Below the pieces are notes generated by a model, which worked only from the letters and a program-made list of their open reading frames with translations, was not told where the DNA came from and did no database searches. Both the position numbers and the translations under genes were made by a program. A stretch of DNA of 64,000 nt from Mesorhizobium sp. AR10 (lineage in GTDB: Bacteria; Pseudomonadota; Alphaproteobacteria; Rhizobiales; Rhizobiaceae): positions 3,946,001 through 4,010,000 of the forward strand of contig NZ_CP080524.1 of assembly GCF_024746795.1 (NCBI RefSeq). The letters are read 5' to 3'. Of the stretch, positions 1 through 7,603 are shown piece after piece; the first letter of the stretch is position 1; every line of letters starts with the position of its first letter.

Positions 1-3
1 AGT

Positions 4-50
4 GCCCGCCCGAGGCAGGGCACGGCCCGCCTGGGGCAGGGCACGCCCGC
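4..50. repeat. Short tandem repeat at window edge
   Basis: Two 20-bp units, at 4-23 and 25-44, share the pattern gcccgcc-ngnggcagggcac, and a third begins at 46. The repeat lies downstream of the leftward binding-protein gene and may continue outside the window. Its role is unknown; it could be a terminator-associated intergenic repeat. Confidence 0.5.
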
Positions 51-82
51 TATTGGCAGCGTTGCTCACGAGCAGCAACCGG

Positions 83-1153
83 TCATTGTGCCTGCAGCAT
101 TTCGGTCCAGACGTCCTGCATCTTCTTGTCGAGATCGGCGTTCGGCGCCGGGTAGGACTGGGCGCGGGCAAGGAAGTCAGGCTGTTCGTCGAAGCGCAGG
201 ATCTTCTTCTGCTCGTCGGTGAGTGCTGCCTTGGTGTTCGCCGGCATGCCCCAATAGCAGGAGGAGGTGGCGAGCCGCGCCTGTCCCTCGGGGCTCATGA
301 TGTACTGGATGAATTTTAGCGCCATGTCCTTGTTGTTGGAGTCCTTGAACATGGCCAGCGACTGCGACCACAGCACCGCTCCTTCTTTCGGGATGGAGAA
401 GTCCAGCGCCGGGTTCTCCTTGGCCAACCCGGCCGTCACCCATTCGCCGCCGCCGACCAGAATGTCGACCTCGCCGGTGGCCAGTGCTGTCTGGCTGGCA
501 GTGACTTCGCCCACCAGCTTGGCGTTGGCCTTCATCTTCAGGAGTTCGGCCTTGATGGCGGGAAGGTCGGCTTCGGTCAACTCGGCCGTCTTCTTGCCGA
601 TCGCCAAAGCGGCCATGCCGATGACCGGCAGGTAGTAGTCATAGATGGCGATCTTGCCCTTGTATTTGTCGCCGGTGAGTGCGGCCATCGACTGCATGTC
701 GGCCGGGTCGACCTTGGTCTTGTTGTAGCCGATGGTGTTGTAGCCGAACTTTTCTGTGATGCCGTAGCGCTTGCCGTCCACGACGGTGGAACCATCCATC
801 TTCACCTGCGGAAACAGGTCGGCCAGCGGCAGCTTGTCTTCCGGCAGCGGCTCGAACAGGCCCTTTTCGACACCGCGCGGCACGTCGATAGAGTCGATCA
901 CCATCACATCCCAGTCGCCGGGCTGCGACTGTTCGACGATAGCGAGACCGGCGCCGGTGCCTTCGAATTCCTTGACGTTGACCTTGACGCCATTGGCCTC
1001 CTCGAAGGGCTGCAGCAGGGCCGGGTCGGCGTGATCGCACCAGATCAGAGCGTTGAGATCGGCGGCGTGAGCGCCTGTGGCGAGTAGCAGTGCAGTAGCT
1101 GCGGTTGCAGCGCGCAGATGGATTTTCAGAATGGAAGTCAGAGTCGCGGACAT
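83..1153 (-). CDS. ABC transporter periplasmic binding protein (spermidine/putrescine-type)
   Basis: A 356-aa extracytoplasmic solute-binding protein of the PotD-like/family 1 type, expected to deliver a small solute, perhaps a polyamine, to an inner-membrane ABC importer. Residues 1-30 form a signal peptide with a hydrophobic core and an AHA-A cleavage site. The mature protein starts LNALIWCDHADPALL and carries family-typical segments such as SPEGQARLA near the C-terminus. The ATG at 1153 was chosen because GGGAG lies 8-10 nt upstream and it places the signal peptide correctly; longer in-frame starts only add an unlikely basic leader. Permease and ATPase genes are not in the window and may lie to the left. 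It diverges from a TetR regulator that probably controls it. The ligand cannot be assigned from sequence. Confidence 0.85.
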   Translation of the reverse strand: MSATLTSILKIHLRAATAATALLLATGAHAADLNALIWCDHADPALLQPFEEANGVKVNVKEFEGTGAGLAIVEQSQPGDWDVMVIDSIDVPRGVEKGLFEPLPEDKLPLADLFPQVKMDGSTVVDGKRYGITEKFGYNTIGYNKTKVDPADMQSMAALTGDKYKGKIAIYDYYLPVIGMAALAIGKKTAELTEADLPAIKAELLKMKANAKLVGEVTASQTALATGEVDILVGGGEWVTAGLAKENPALDFSIPKEGAVLWSQSLAMFKDSNNKDMALKFIQYIMSPEGQARLATSSCYWGMPANTKAALTDEQKKILRFDEQPDFLARAQSYPAPNADLDKKMQDVWTEMLQAQ

Positions 1154-1190
1154 CGAGTGTTCTCCCTTGCCTTTGTGGCTTCTTGCAAAA

Positions 1191-1220
1191 AATTGAACCA
1201 ATTCTAAAATTGAGTCAATT
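1191..1220. promoter_or_regulatory. Candidate TetR operator: two AATTGnnnCAATT palindromes
   Basis: Two identical-arm palindromes, AATTG-aac-CAATT at 1191-1203 and AATTG-agt-CAATT at 1208-1220, lie 17 bp apart centre to centre. They sit in the 91-bp gap between the divergent binding-protein and TetR genes. The arrangement fits binding of two TetR dimers; that the adjacent regulator is the ligand is inference. Confidence 0.6.
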
Positions 1221-1244
1221 CTGTTTCTATGGCAAGAGGCTTTC

Positions 1245-1859
1245 ATGAGCGGATTGCGGGCAAGGCAAAAGGCGGATCGGCACCGCCGTATCATCGAAGC
1301 GGCGGCGGAGCTGTTCCGCGAGGCCGGCTATGAGGGCGCCAAGATCGAGGCGATCGCGGCGCAGGCCGAAGTGTCGGTCGGCACCATCTATAACTACTAT
1401 GAGAACAAGGGCGATATCCTTGGCGCCATCGTCTCGCTGGAGGTCAACGAGGTGCTGAATGCCGGGCGCGGCGTGGTCGCCAACCCGCCGGCCAATGTCG
1501 GCGATGCACTGGATACGCTGCTCGGCATCTACATCGAGCACTCGCTGCATTATCTCAGCAAGGAGATGTGGCGGCAGGCGATGGCGATCTCGACGCAATT
1601 GCCCGACAGCCCGTTCGGCCAGACCTATACCGGGCTCGACCGGACGCTGACCGAGCAAATCCGCGCGCTGATCGCCCGGTTGCAAGAGATTGGATTGGTG
1701 CGCGCCGACATCGACGGACAGGCGCTGGGCGAACTGGTGTTCAACAACATGAACATGATGTTTATCGAGTTCGTGAAACGCGACGAGGCGAGGATACCGG
1801 AGCTACGCGCGGCGATACGAAGACAGAACCGGATATTGGTGGCGGCGATTGGGGTGTGA
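1245..1859 (+). CDS. TetR/AcrR-family transcriptional regulator
   Basis: A 204-aa regulator. The N-terminal helix-turn-helix covers about residues 10-55, with the typical run IIEAAAELFREAGYEG, then AKIEAIAAQAEVSVGTIYNY. The C-terminal all-helical part (about 70-200) is the ligand and dimer domain, which is not diagnostic of the inducer. The ATG at 1245 has AGAGG about 5 nt upstream. It diverges from an ABC binding-protein gene, and the intervening gap holds a double palindrome, so it probably represses the transporter and itself in response to a transported or related compound. The family is certain; the regulon is inferred from context. Confidence 0.92.
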   Translation: MSGLRARQKADRHRRIIEAAAELFREAGYEGAKIEAIAAQAEVSVGTIYNYYENKGDILGAIVSLEVNEVLNAGRGVVANPPANVGDALDTLLGIYIEHSLHYLSKEMWRQAMAISTQLPDSPFGQTYTGLDRTLTEQIRALIARLQEIGLVRADIDGQALGELVFNNMNMMFIEFVKRDEARIPELRAAIRRQNRILVAAIGV

Positions 1860-1995
1860 ACCGGGATGATCCTGTCAGGAACAGGCAGGAGGTAAGGGGT
1901 TTTCCAGTTAAAAGTGTATGGCCGTTGAACTTCTCCCTCTTGAGCTGGCGCTGAAATATGATACAACCCATGGGTGTATTTTGGGGGAGGGGTAA

Positions 1996-2562
1996 ATGCA
2001 TTTTTCTGTCTGGCACTGGGCAATACTTCTGTTGCTGATTGGCGTGCCTGTGTTCTTTGCCGTCCGATCGGCGATCAAGCCTTCACAGAACCCGGCGGAT
2101 CTGGTGGGGTTTGGAGGCTGGCTGATGTTGCTTGCGATCGGTCAGGCCTTGTCCCCGTTGCGCACGCTCGCGACATTGGGGACATCAAGTGAAGGCTACC
2201 AACAGCTCATGACACTCCCGAATGGCACCTTGGCGGTTTACGGCGAGGTAGCACTCTTGCTGGTATTTCTGGTCCTCCAGGTGGTGGTGTTCGTAGCGAT
2301 GCTGCGTCGGAGTTACCGCTTCAAACAGCTGTTTGTGGTTCAGTGGTTTGCAATCCCTGTCGTGTTTCTCCTGGACACGTTTTGGATTTCGGCAGTTCTT
2401 GGCGTCCCGGTAAACCAGGTGCTTGCGGGAGACGCGCTGATGGCACCCATCGTCTCGTTTGTGTTGACCGGTATCTGGGTCGCCTATGTCTACAGGTCGG
2501 CAAGGGTGAGGAACACATTCACCGGGGCAAGTGCATCTGGCCAAATCGCAAGCGCCTCGTAG
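1996..2562 (+). CDS. DUF2569-like integral membrane protein
   Basis: A 188-aa protein with about four to five hydrophobic segments: residues 6-24, 40-58, about 75-100, 112-130 and 145-165. The segment GFGGWLMLLAIGQALSPL resembles the conserved GGWL motif near the start of DUF2569 proteins, whose function is unknown. The ATG at 1996 follows a purine-rich ggggagggg stretch. It is a single gene between the TetR gene and the convergent cupin gene, with no operon partner visible. Confidence 0.7.
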   Translation: MHFSVWHWAILLLLIGVPVFFAVRSAIKPSQNPADLVGFGGWLMLLAIGQALSPLRTLATLGTSSEGYQQLMTLPNGTLAVYGEVALLLVFLVLQVVVFVAMLRRSYRFKQLFVVQWFAIPVVFLLDTFWISAVLGVPVNQVLAGDALMAPIVSFVLTGIWVAYVYRSARVRNTFTGASASGQIASAS

Positions 2563-2576
2563 AGACGCCATCGAGA

Positions 2577-3215
2577 TCAGACCGGCGGGAGGCCTGCCAT
2601 GGCGAGGATTTCGGGGGCCGGAGTGATGTGGGCGTGCGGTCTGCAGAAAGCAGGGTCGATCGCCCGGTAGCCAAGCAGACCGGCGAGCGGCGCCAGGATG
2701 CCGAGCGCCACCCGCTGAATCGCGGGTGGAGGCTGGGTGAAGACGATCACGTCGGCAAATTCCCTGGCGATGACTGCTGCCTGAAGCAGGGAGGGTCTGC
2801 CTTTCTTATCCACCAGACCGGCATTGGCGAGGCCGAAGAGCATGCCGATCAGCAGCTCGAAACGGTTCGGGTCAACGTGGTCCGCGCCGGGCGCCCGTTC
2901 GATTTCGATTAGGACGTGTGCTTCTTCGGTCTTGCTGCTGTTCCACCAATCGTGCACCACGCCTGCCTCGACCGTTGCCGATTGGCCGGGCTCCAGGGAA
3001 AATGTCTTCCCGGCGATGGAGGCATCGAGCCGGCCGCTGAAGACGGTAAACCGTTCAATCATGTTGGGATGGAAGTGTTCGCCAACGACTGCAGCGCCCG
3101 GCCGCGCGGTCAGATGAACGATGCCGGGCCCCTGGCCGCGGTCTTCGGTGCCACGCAGGATCACGCCGAATTCACCGGTCACCTTGTTCTCGTAGACGTC
3201 CCCACAGCGTGACAT
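2577..3215 (-). CDS. Cupin-domain protein
   Basis: A 212-aa protein with a single cupin barrel in the N-terminal half. The motif GEHFHPNMIERFTVFSGRLD (about 45-64) supplies the metal-binding HxH...E, and the second motif is PGQSATVEAGVVHDWWN. The C-terminal half (about 115-212) is helical and unassigned, and resembles the tail of cupins often labelled as small-molecule binding or dioxygenase-like. The ATG at 3215 follows CAGGAG by 7 nt. Its upstream region ends at the attL core of the neighbouring element, so before integration this gene stood next to the tRNA-Thr 3' end. No specific reaction can be assigned. Confidence 0.8.
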   Translation of the reverse strand: MSRCGDVYENKVTGEFGVILRGTEDRGQGPGIVHLTARPGAAVVGEHFHPNMIERFTVFSGRLDASIAGKTFSLEPGQSATVEAGVVHDWWNSSKTEEAHVLIEIERAPGADHVDPNRFELLIGMLFGLANAGLVDKKGRPSLLQAAVIAREFADVIVFTQPPPAIQRVALGILAPLAGLLGYRAIDPAFCRPHAHITPAPEILAMAGLPPV

Positions 3216-3278
3216 GGATCAGCTCCTGTTTCAGGAATACCGGCACATCAAAGTCCAGAGATCGACGCTTCAGCTGCG

Positions 3279-3297
3279 AACTGGTGCCCCCGGACGG
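3279..3297. other. attL core (19-bp direct repeat)
   Basis: Exact copy of the tRNA-Thr 3' end found at 18953-18971; the bases just outside differ on both sides, so the identity ends sharply. This is the far junction of the integrated element. Confidence 0.88.
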
Positions 3298-3392
3298 CGC
3301 TAAAGGCCAAATCCGACTGGAGCGTTCCACCCGAACTTCCGAAGAAAAATCAAGGGGATAAAAGGGTCTCTTCCCCCGAAGCGGTTAAGCTC

Positions 3393-3423
3393 GGTGTACC
3401 TCTTTGTGCCCGAGCGGTGTACC
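3393..3423. promoter_or_regulatory. Candidate left integrase arm sites (GGTGTACC x2)
   Basis: GGTGTACC occurs at 3393-3400 and 3416-3423, 96-126 bp inside attL. The same octamer is found three times at 18868-18898 inside attR, in the same orientation. Position at both ends suggests arm-type binding sites of the element's tyrosine integrase or its excision factor. Confidence 0.55.
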
Positions 3424-3454
3424 TTCTGTCAACGGTGTCAGCAGGGGATTTAGG

Positions 3455-3494
3455 CGTCGCCTGCTCGCCATGGTCGTCGCCTGCTCGCCATGGT
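3455..3494. repeat. 20-bp tandem duplication
   Basis: The unit cgtcgcctgctcgccatggt occurs twice head to tail at 3455-3474 and 3475-3494. There is no gene here. It is too short and has no spacers, so it is not a CRISPR array. Confidence 0.75.
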
Positions 3495-3543
3495 CAGTGA
3501 CTCCAAGGTCCAACAGCTACGATCCGGCCAAGGACCGCTTACG

Positions 3544-3561
3544 ACCCATCTCGGCCATTGG
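3544..3561. repeat. 18-bp dispersed repeat, copy 1
   Basis: ACCCATCTCGGCCATTGG at 3544-3561 recurs exactly at 4163-4180, flanking the gene at 3602-4024. It looks like an intergenic repeat remnant; no function is evident. Confidence 0.6.
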
Positions 3562-3601
3562 CGGCAGCCATAGGATGGCGATAGCAATTGAGGTCACCGT
3601 A

Positions 3602-4024
3602 TCAGAAATCCCAAAATACCTTGTGCCTAAAACTTTTCAAATTCGAACCAAACGCCACGTCTACAATAAACTTTTGATAATACAAAAAATATCTGCCGTA
3701 GTCATAGTGGCAGAAAACGCCTGACGAGAGGGGAGTTTTGTATTCGAGGCTTTTAAGCGAAAGGAGTTTATTGCCATACGGACGATCGCACGCAAACCCA
3801 GCGGTTGTCAGGAAATTTTTAACATCGGCCTCCGTCCGAGGCTCAACTAAGAACCTGTCGATCGCTCGGATCGCCTTATCTGCCCTGGTTCCTTTCTCAC
3901 TCGCCTGATTAAAGTATCGAAATGGACCGCCCCTCTCAGAAAGCCAAGAGGTTACCAGTTCTGCAGCCAGAAACAGTATTAATACAACACACAGAGATAG
4001 AAGTATTTTCTTGAAGTTATTCAT
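3602..4024 (-). CDS. Hypothetical secreted or membrane-anchored protein
   Basis: A 140-aa protein, not recognised. Residues 1-5 are charged and 6-25 form one strong hydrophobic segment (KKILLSLCVVLILFLAAEL), a signal peptide or anchor. The rest is soluble with two cysteines (in FACDRPYG and GVFCHYDYG) that could pair in the periplasm. Its base composition is visibly more AT-rich than its neighbours', suggesting recent acquisition. It is the gene closest to attL, flanked by two copies of an 18-bp repeat. Confidence 0.6.
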   Translation of the reverse strand: MNNFKKILLSLCVVLILFLAAELVTSWLSERGGPFRYFNQASEKGTRADKAIRAIDRFLVEPRTEADVKNFLTTAGFACDRPYGNKLLSLKSLEYKTPLSSGVFCHYDYGRYFLYYQKFIVDVAFGSNLKSFRHKVFWDF

Positions 4025-4162
4025 TGATAGATAATCTCTCTAGTCCACGGACAGTCTGGGGCATGAGATCTAGAAAGTCTATTTTGGCACACCGTTTGCG
4101 AGATTGTGCCGGAGATAGCTTCGCGAAGGACCCTTCCACGTAAGAGTTAACTTCTGCTTTCC

Positions 4163-4180
4163 ACCCATCTCGGCCATTGG
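4163..4180. repeat. 18-bp dispersed repeat, copy 2
   Basis: Exact second copy of the repeat at 3544-3561, in the same orientation, in the 247-bp gap between two leftward hypothetical genes. Nothing else was recognised in that gap. Confidence 0.6.
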
Positions 4181-4271
4181 GCAGCCTGTTGATTGGGTCT
4201 CAGTGATGGTCAGTCGGTTCGTTTCCACGGCCAACCGTCAAACGCTGCCCTACAGCCAAATCCGCTGGTTG

Positions 4272-4562
4272 TCATGGCCTGATCCGATGGACAGGGAATG
4301 GCCGGTGCTTCTCGGTGCGCAGCCCATCTCGGTCGTATTCCGTGACATCGATCCCCGCCCATGCGCCAATTGTGCGATCTGCCTTCCACATTGGCACGGT
4401 GCCGATGGTGACCCTCACACGTTCGCTAGGGTCGACCCCTCGCTTGACCAATTCCCGACACAGGACCGGAACCGGGTCCTTGCGCGTTGTGGTGACCTTG
4501 ATTTCCTCGCCCGACAGCGTCGTGACGGCAGTGTATGACCCACTCAATTCGATCTGTTGCAT
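4272..4562 (-). CDS. Hypothetical protein, last gene of the leftward element block
   Basis: A 96-aa protein of unknown family, starting MQQIELSGSYTAVTT. Predicted mostly beta at the N-terminus (GEEIKVTTTRKDPVPVL) with a basic C-terminus. The ATG at 4562 is supported by AGGAGA 3-8 nt upstream (ACAGGAGAACATG). An in-frame extension to 4700 lacks a ribosome site and has arbitrary composition, so it was not used. It sits at the end of a same-strand series running from 8749 down to here, 181 bp beyond the previous gene. Confidence 0.55.
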   Translation of the reverse strand: MQQIELSGSYTAVTTLSGEEIKVTTTRKDPVPVLCRELVKRGVDPSERVRVTIGTVPMWKADRTIGAWAGIDVTEYDRDGLRTEKHRPFPVHRIRP

Positions 4563-4743
4563 GTTCTCCTGTAAGTTGTAAGTTTGCTGGTGGAGTGGCG
4601 TTTGTCCCTGGACGGTAGATCGTACCGGCGAGACCTCGAACGCGCTCCGGCGGTCGTTACCGCACACTGTTCTGAGGGTATTTGGTGGTAGCCCCGGCAC
4701 ACCTCTTGGGGCGATGCACCGGGGCAGGGTAGCCGTCAGGGGA

Positions 4744-5082
4744 CTAGATGCCTAAGTCCAACCGCATCTTTGCAGCGGCCCGAGCGTGGCTGATCAGGGC
4801 CTGCCAGTTGCCCTCGACGGCTGCCCGCCTGAAGGCTGGCAACTCGGCCTCGTCGATGTGTTCCATCCATTGGTCCATGGAGAGCCCGACAGGCTTTAGC
4901 ACATGCCGCTCGATGTGCTGGGTGAAGGCTGCTTGAACCACTGCGGTCTCGACCTCGTCAACCTGGGCCGTCTCGTGGTTCAACACGCCGGTCTCGATGT
5001 ATTCGTCGATAGCTGCGTCTCTCACCTCGGCAGGGGCATTAGCATTGAAGCGATCAAGTGAGCGGTCAGCCATGCCAACCAT
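4744..5082 (-). CDS. Hypothetical protein; frame continues upstream into an acidic stretch
   Basis: A 112-aa protein of unknown family, helical and acidic; the ATGs at 5082 and 5073 are both possible. The AAGGA before 5082 is almost abutting it and better spaced for 5073. Upstream of 5082 the same frame stays open for about 43 codons back to the end of the preceding gene and encodes an acidic Asp/Glu/Lys-rich stretch (for example DDDEKDKTDDETDDEKAD) with no ATG, GTG or TTG. The true product may therefore be longer, through an unusual start or a -1 shift from the gene ending at 5199. Confidence 0.55.
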   Translation of the reverse strand: MVGMADRSLDRFNANAPAEVRDAAIDEYIETGVLNHETAQVDEVETAVVQAAFTQHIERHVLKPVGLSMDQWMEHIDEAELPAFRRAAVEGNWQALISHARAAAKMRLDLGI

Positions 5083-5198
5083 TTCCTTGAATTGCCTGTC
5101 TGCTTTCTCGTCGTCGGTTTCATCGTCGGTCTTGTCCTTCTCGTCGTCATCCGCAGTCGGAACCTCTTTCTCAAGAGGCTGCTCGATGTCCGCTGCGG

Positions 5199-5690
5199 CT
5201 ACTTGAAAGAGTGACCGTAGGGGGCCAGCGCGGCGTTAACCGCAGCCACGTAGTCAGCACGGGTGATCTCGCCACGATCAGCCATTTCGCGGGCTTGCTT
5301 GGGGCCAAGCTGGATGCCACCGACAGTCACCGGGAGCTGGTCGACGAGGGCCTGTGGCGCGCTACCGTTCATCGGCTTGGCAGCGGCCACCTGAGCCTTC
5401 TGGCCTTCGGACAAAGCCTGCCCGGTGTTGATGCCCACCCGCTGTGCGCGGAGCTGTTCATTGAACTGTAGGCTGCGTTCGGTCGCTGCCGCGATCTGGG
5501 CCTGAAGGGCTGCCTCTTTCTGGGCTGCCTTGGCCTGTTCGGCGGCAGCATCAACCCGGCGCAGTTCTTCGTGGCGCTCCGTTGTAGACATGCTGGCGAG
5601 GTCCCTGCCGTTCACGGTGATGCCGGAAGGGGCCGGGGCAACCGTGGCGCTGTTGATGACAAGGCCGGATGCTCTGCTGAAGTCGTTCAT
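5199..5690 (-). CDS. Hypothetical coiled-coil-rich protein
   Basis: A 163-aa protein of unknown family. Residues about 35-85 are Ala/Glu/Gln-rich and strongly helical (AAAEQAKAAQKEAALQAQIA), a likely coiled coil. The C-terminal part (about 120-163) holds IQLGPKQAREMADRGEITRADY, suggestive of a small interaction domain. The ATG at 5690 follows AAGGAACGAACGAAC. The layout (coiled coil, then an acidic segment in the next frame) resembles assembly or scaffold-type phage proteins, but nothing identifies it as one. Its stop codon (TAG, 5199-5201) overlaps the open frame of the next gene. Confidence 0.6.
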   Translation of the reverse strand: MNDFSRASGLVINSATVAPAPSGITVNGRDLASMSTTERHEELRRVDAAAEQAKAAQKEAALQAQIAAATERSLQFNEQLRAQRVGINTGQALSEGQKAQVAAAKPMNGSAPQALVDQLPVTVGGIQLGPKQAREMADRGEITRADYVAAVNAALAPYGHSFK

Positions 5691-5719
5691 GTTCGTTCGT
5701 TCCTTCGTTGGTTGGTGGC

Positions 5720-5914
5720 TTAGAGGGCTTCGACGACGCCGTTGCGGACAGTCGTGGTGACGTCGATCAGCGGTGCTGGGGCCGGCTTCTTGACGCTCTC
5801 TGGGTTGGCCGTAGCGCGGGCCTCTGCGTCTGCCTTAGCGGCCACTTCGGCTGCATTGTCGGCGTCGGCGTAGGCGTTGCCCGAGATGAAATCGTTGGTG
5901 TTGGTCGTGGTCAT
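5720..5914 (-). CDS. Small hypothetical protein
   Basis: A 64-aa Ala/Thr-rich protein (MTTTNTNDFISGNAYADA...). The ATG at 5914 was preferred over the one at 5920 because AGGA lies 6 nt before it; the earlier ATG abuts the ribosome site. It lies 29 bp upstream of the next gene on the same strand. Low complexity; unrecognised. Confidence 0.5.
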   Translation of the reverse strand: MTTTNTNDFISGNAYADADNAAEVAAKADAEARATANPESVKKPAPAPLIDVTTTVRNGVVEAL

Positions 5915-6018
5915 GTTCATTCCTCATTGCTTGCGCTCCCCGGCCACCATGGTCGAGGTTGTTGCGCTGGTTGGATTGTTGGATTTCACCCCATGTCAGA
6001 TATGGGGGGTGACCTGTG

Positions 6019-6372
6019 CTATGCCCTGCGGGTGAACCCGTAGGCGTCCTGCGGTGTCGGCGATGGCGTATCTGCCGGTGCTGCTGCGGTCGTGCTGCTG
6101 GCTTTGCGGGGCCTCATCGAGACTTCAGCTAAACGCCTTGCGCGGTTCCCCGCTTCAAGCTCTGGGGAGCCAAAGACTTCGAAGCACCGCTCGGCCACCA
6201 CCCCGAAGTCCTCGGCCCATTCCATGCCGGTGACTGCCTTCAGTTGCCTGTCAAGCTCTGAACTGGTTTCCCAATCGTCGCTCTTGATCATGGCGACCAA
6301 GGCTAGGGCCTGCTCCCGCGTCGGGTAGGTTCTGGTCCAGTCCCGCCGCTTGATGCTGTCAAAGTCCGGCAT
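6019..6372 (-). CDS. Hypothetical protein
   Basis: A 117-aa protein of unknown family. An aromatic, charged N-terminal two-thirds (RRDWTRTYPTREQALALVAMI; MEWAEDFGVVAERCFEVFG) is followed by a Pro/Ala/Thr tail. Its first 14 nt overlap the end of the upstream gene, indicating translational coupling within the leftward block. Confidence 0.6.
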   Translation of the reverse strand: MPDFDSIKRRDWTRTYPTREQALALVAMIKSDDWETSSELDRQLKAVTGMEWAEDFGVVAERCFEVFGSPELEAGNRARRLAEVSMRPRKASSTTAAAPADTPSPTPQDAYGFTRRA

Positions 6373-7102
6373 TGGCCCTCGCCTCCATTGCAGCCCTCAC
6401 AAACCTTGGGGGCAGCGTCGGTGAGTTCCATTCGCGCATGTGGTGGAAGTCAGGGTCGCCCCGCTCGGGCACCGCGTAATCCCAATCCCAGCCGTCTTCA
6501 GGGTCGTTCCCGAAGTGGGCGTCTAGGAAGGGCTTGTAACCTTCGCCCCGTTCCCTCGCCTGCTTCTCTTCAGGGCGTTCCGGCTCCCCGCCTATTGCGT
6601 CGCCAAACCAGTCCAGCGCCTTCTGAAGCTCGACCTCCCATGCTCGGGTCTGCCACGTCGGCACGAAGCAGTAGGGGTCCCCGCAGTTGGTCCTGCCGTC
6701 GTCCTTGACCTTCACAAGTTCGGCATAGACTGCGCGCCGCTCACCTCGCTGGTAGGCTGGAACCTTGATCGGTTCTCGCTTCCCTCGCTTCGCCATGGCC
6801 TTCTTAATCGAGTTGGTGCGGGCTGCCTTCTGCTGCTTGGTCAGCGTCCATTCGGGGGCCAGACGGTAGCCCTTGGGAAGGGGAGAGGGCTTGCCCTGGG
6901 CGTCCAGTTGGAGGTGGCGCCGCCAGTCGTGCCGGTCGCCGCGGGCCTGCCGCTTCAGGTTCTCCTCGGCCTTATCTTTGGCGGTCTTGCCGGTCTTGCC
7001 CATGTCACCCTGTACGGATAGACCGCCGCTGTATTGTGAGACGTCAGGTTGATGCTCGTGGTCCCATAGGGGTCGGTCGTAGGTGGTGTAGGTTTCAGTC
7101 AT
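6359..7102 (-). CDS. Hypothetical protein, first gene of the leftward block
   Basis: A 247-aa hydrophilic protein of unknown family. Residues 50-120 are very basic (KRQARGDRHDWRRHLQ; KKAMAKRGKREPIKVPAYQR), suggesting nucleic-acid contact. The C-terminal half is Trp/Asp-rich (DPEDGWDWDYAVPERGDPDF). The ATG at 7102 is preceded by AAAGGAG. Upstream is a 501-bp gene-free stretch with palindromes, a likely control region, and the genes down to 4272 follow closely on the same strand. No terminase, portal or replication signature was found. Confidence 0.6.
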   Translation of the reverse strand: MTETYTTYDRPLWDHEHQPDVSQYSGGLSVQGDMGKTGKTAKDKAEENLKRQARGDRHDWRRHLQLDAQGKPSPLPKGYRLAPEWTLTKQQKAARTNSIKKAMAKRGKREPIKVPAYQRGERRAVYAELVKVKDDGRTNCGDPYCFVPTWQTRAWEVELQKALDWFGDAIGGEPERPEEKQARERGEGYKPFLDAHFGNDPEDGWDWDYAVPERGDPDFHHMREWNSPTLPPRFVRAAMEARANAGL

Positions 7103-7515
7103 TCATGCGCGCTCCTTTGGTTGGGGTGGAAGGTGGTGACGGCGAGAGGAGACAATCTGTCATCCTCCCACCGGGTGTCATAACTTCATGTAACCTTCGG
7201 TTCTCTTCAGAATGAAGGCTCTTCGAAGGTGATGAATGAAGGCGTTGCTTAGCGTGGAGACCATGGATGAGAGACACAATCAGTCTCTACATTCGAACCC
7301 CCAGCCTTCAGGGTTCTCTTTGGTCGATACTTCAGGCTGTGCTAGGGCTGGTGTGAGAGTAGGCTCAAAGGCTCTGCTGAAGGTGCTGACCTCAGGAGGA
7401 AGGACTTCCGTCCATCCCTGATTACCAGTTCACTCTCAGTCCACTTTCAGTCTGTGGTCTTCCACCGGAGGGGCCACCCGAAGGGAACCTTTAAGGGGTA
7501 GAGACCCGATAGGGT

Positions 7516-7536
7516 ATGATCCCTAAATAGGATCAT
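7516..7536. promoter_or_regulatory. Operator-like inverted repeat ATGATCC-n7-GGATCAT
   Basis: Perfect 7-bp arms with a 7-nt spacer. No U-tract follows, so a protein-binding site is more likely than a terminator. It lies about 410 bp upstream of the gene starting at 7102. Confidence 0.5.
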
Positions 7537-7554
7537 CAACCAACTAAGTCATTG

Positions 7555-7568
7555 TTATCATTTGATAA
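7555..7568. promoter_or_regulatory. Operator-like palindrome TTATCA-tt-TGATAA
   Basis: Perfect 6-bp arms separated by 2 nt, 18 bp from the previous inverted repeat and just beyond the 3' end of the HTH gene. Confidence 0.45.
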
Positions 7569-7603
7569 TCCGCCTTTGAAGGTTCGATAACTTCACCATC
7601 CGT

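Larger units (their letters stand above)
3216..3601. other. Gene-free left boundary region of the integrated element
   Basis: No gene was recognised in these 386 bp. It holds, in order, the cupin promoter region, the attL core (3279-3297), two GGTGTACC boxes (3393, 3416), a 20-bp tandem duplication (3455-3494) and one copy of an 18-bp repeat (3544-3561). Confidence 0.7.
7103..7603. promoter_or_regulatory. Gene-free control region with inverted repeats
   Basis: No credible gene lies in these 501 bp. It is less GC-rich than the surroundings and full of short repeats (several aatgaagg, cttcag and cagtc motifs). Two clean palindromes lie at 7516-7536 and 7555-7568. It lies upstream of the leftward genes starting at 7102 and downstream of the HTH gene at 7604-8179, whose product is a plausible ligand. 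Confidence 0.5.

Noticed and set aside
1-82. Gene on the plus strand at the left edge
   Set aside because: Its frame is a short antisense run over the binding-protein 3' end, made largely of the tandem repeat.
3455-3494. Possible CRISPR repeat
   Set aside because: Only two abutting 20-bp units, no spacers, no cas genes anywhere in the window.
4272-7102. Phage capsid, scaffold or portal genes
   Set aside because: Size, strand and coiled-coil content are suggestive, but no structural-protein motif was recognised, so they are left as hypothetical.
7095-7277. 60-codon leftward frame upstream of the 7102 gene
   Set aside because: Repeat-derived composition, overlaps the start of the next gene and lies in the palindrome-rich control region.
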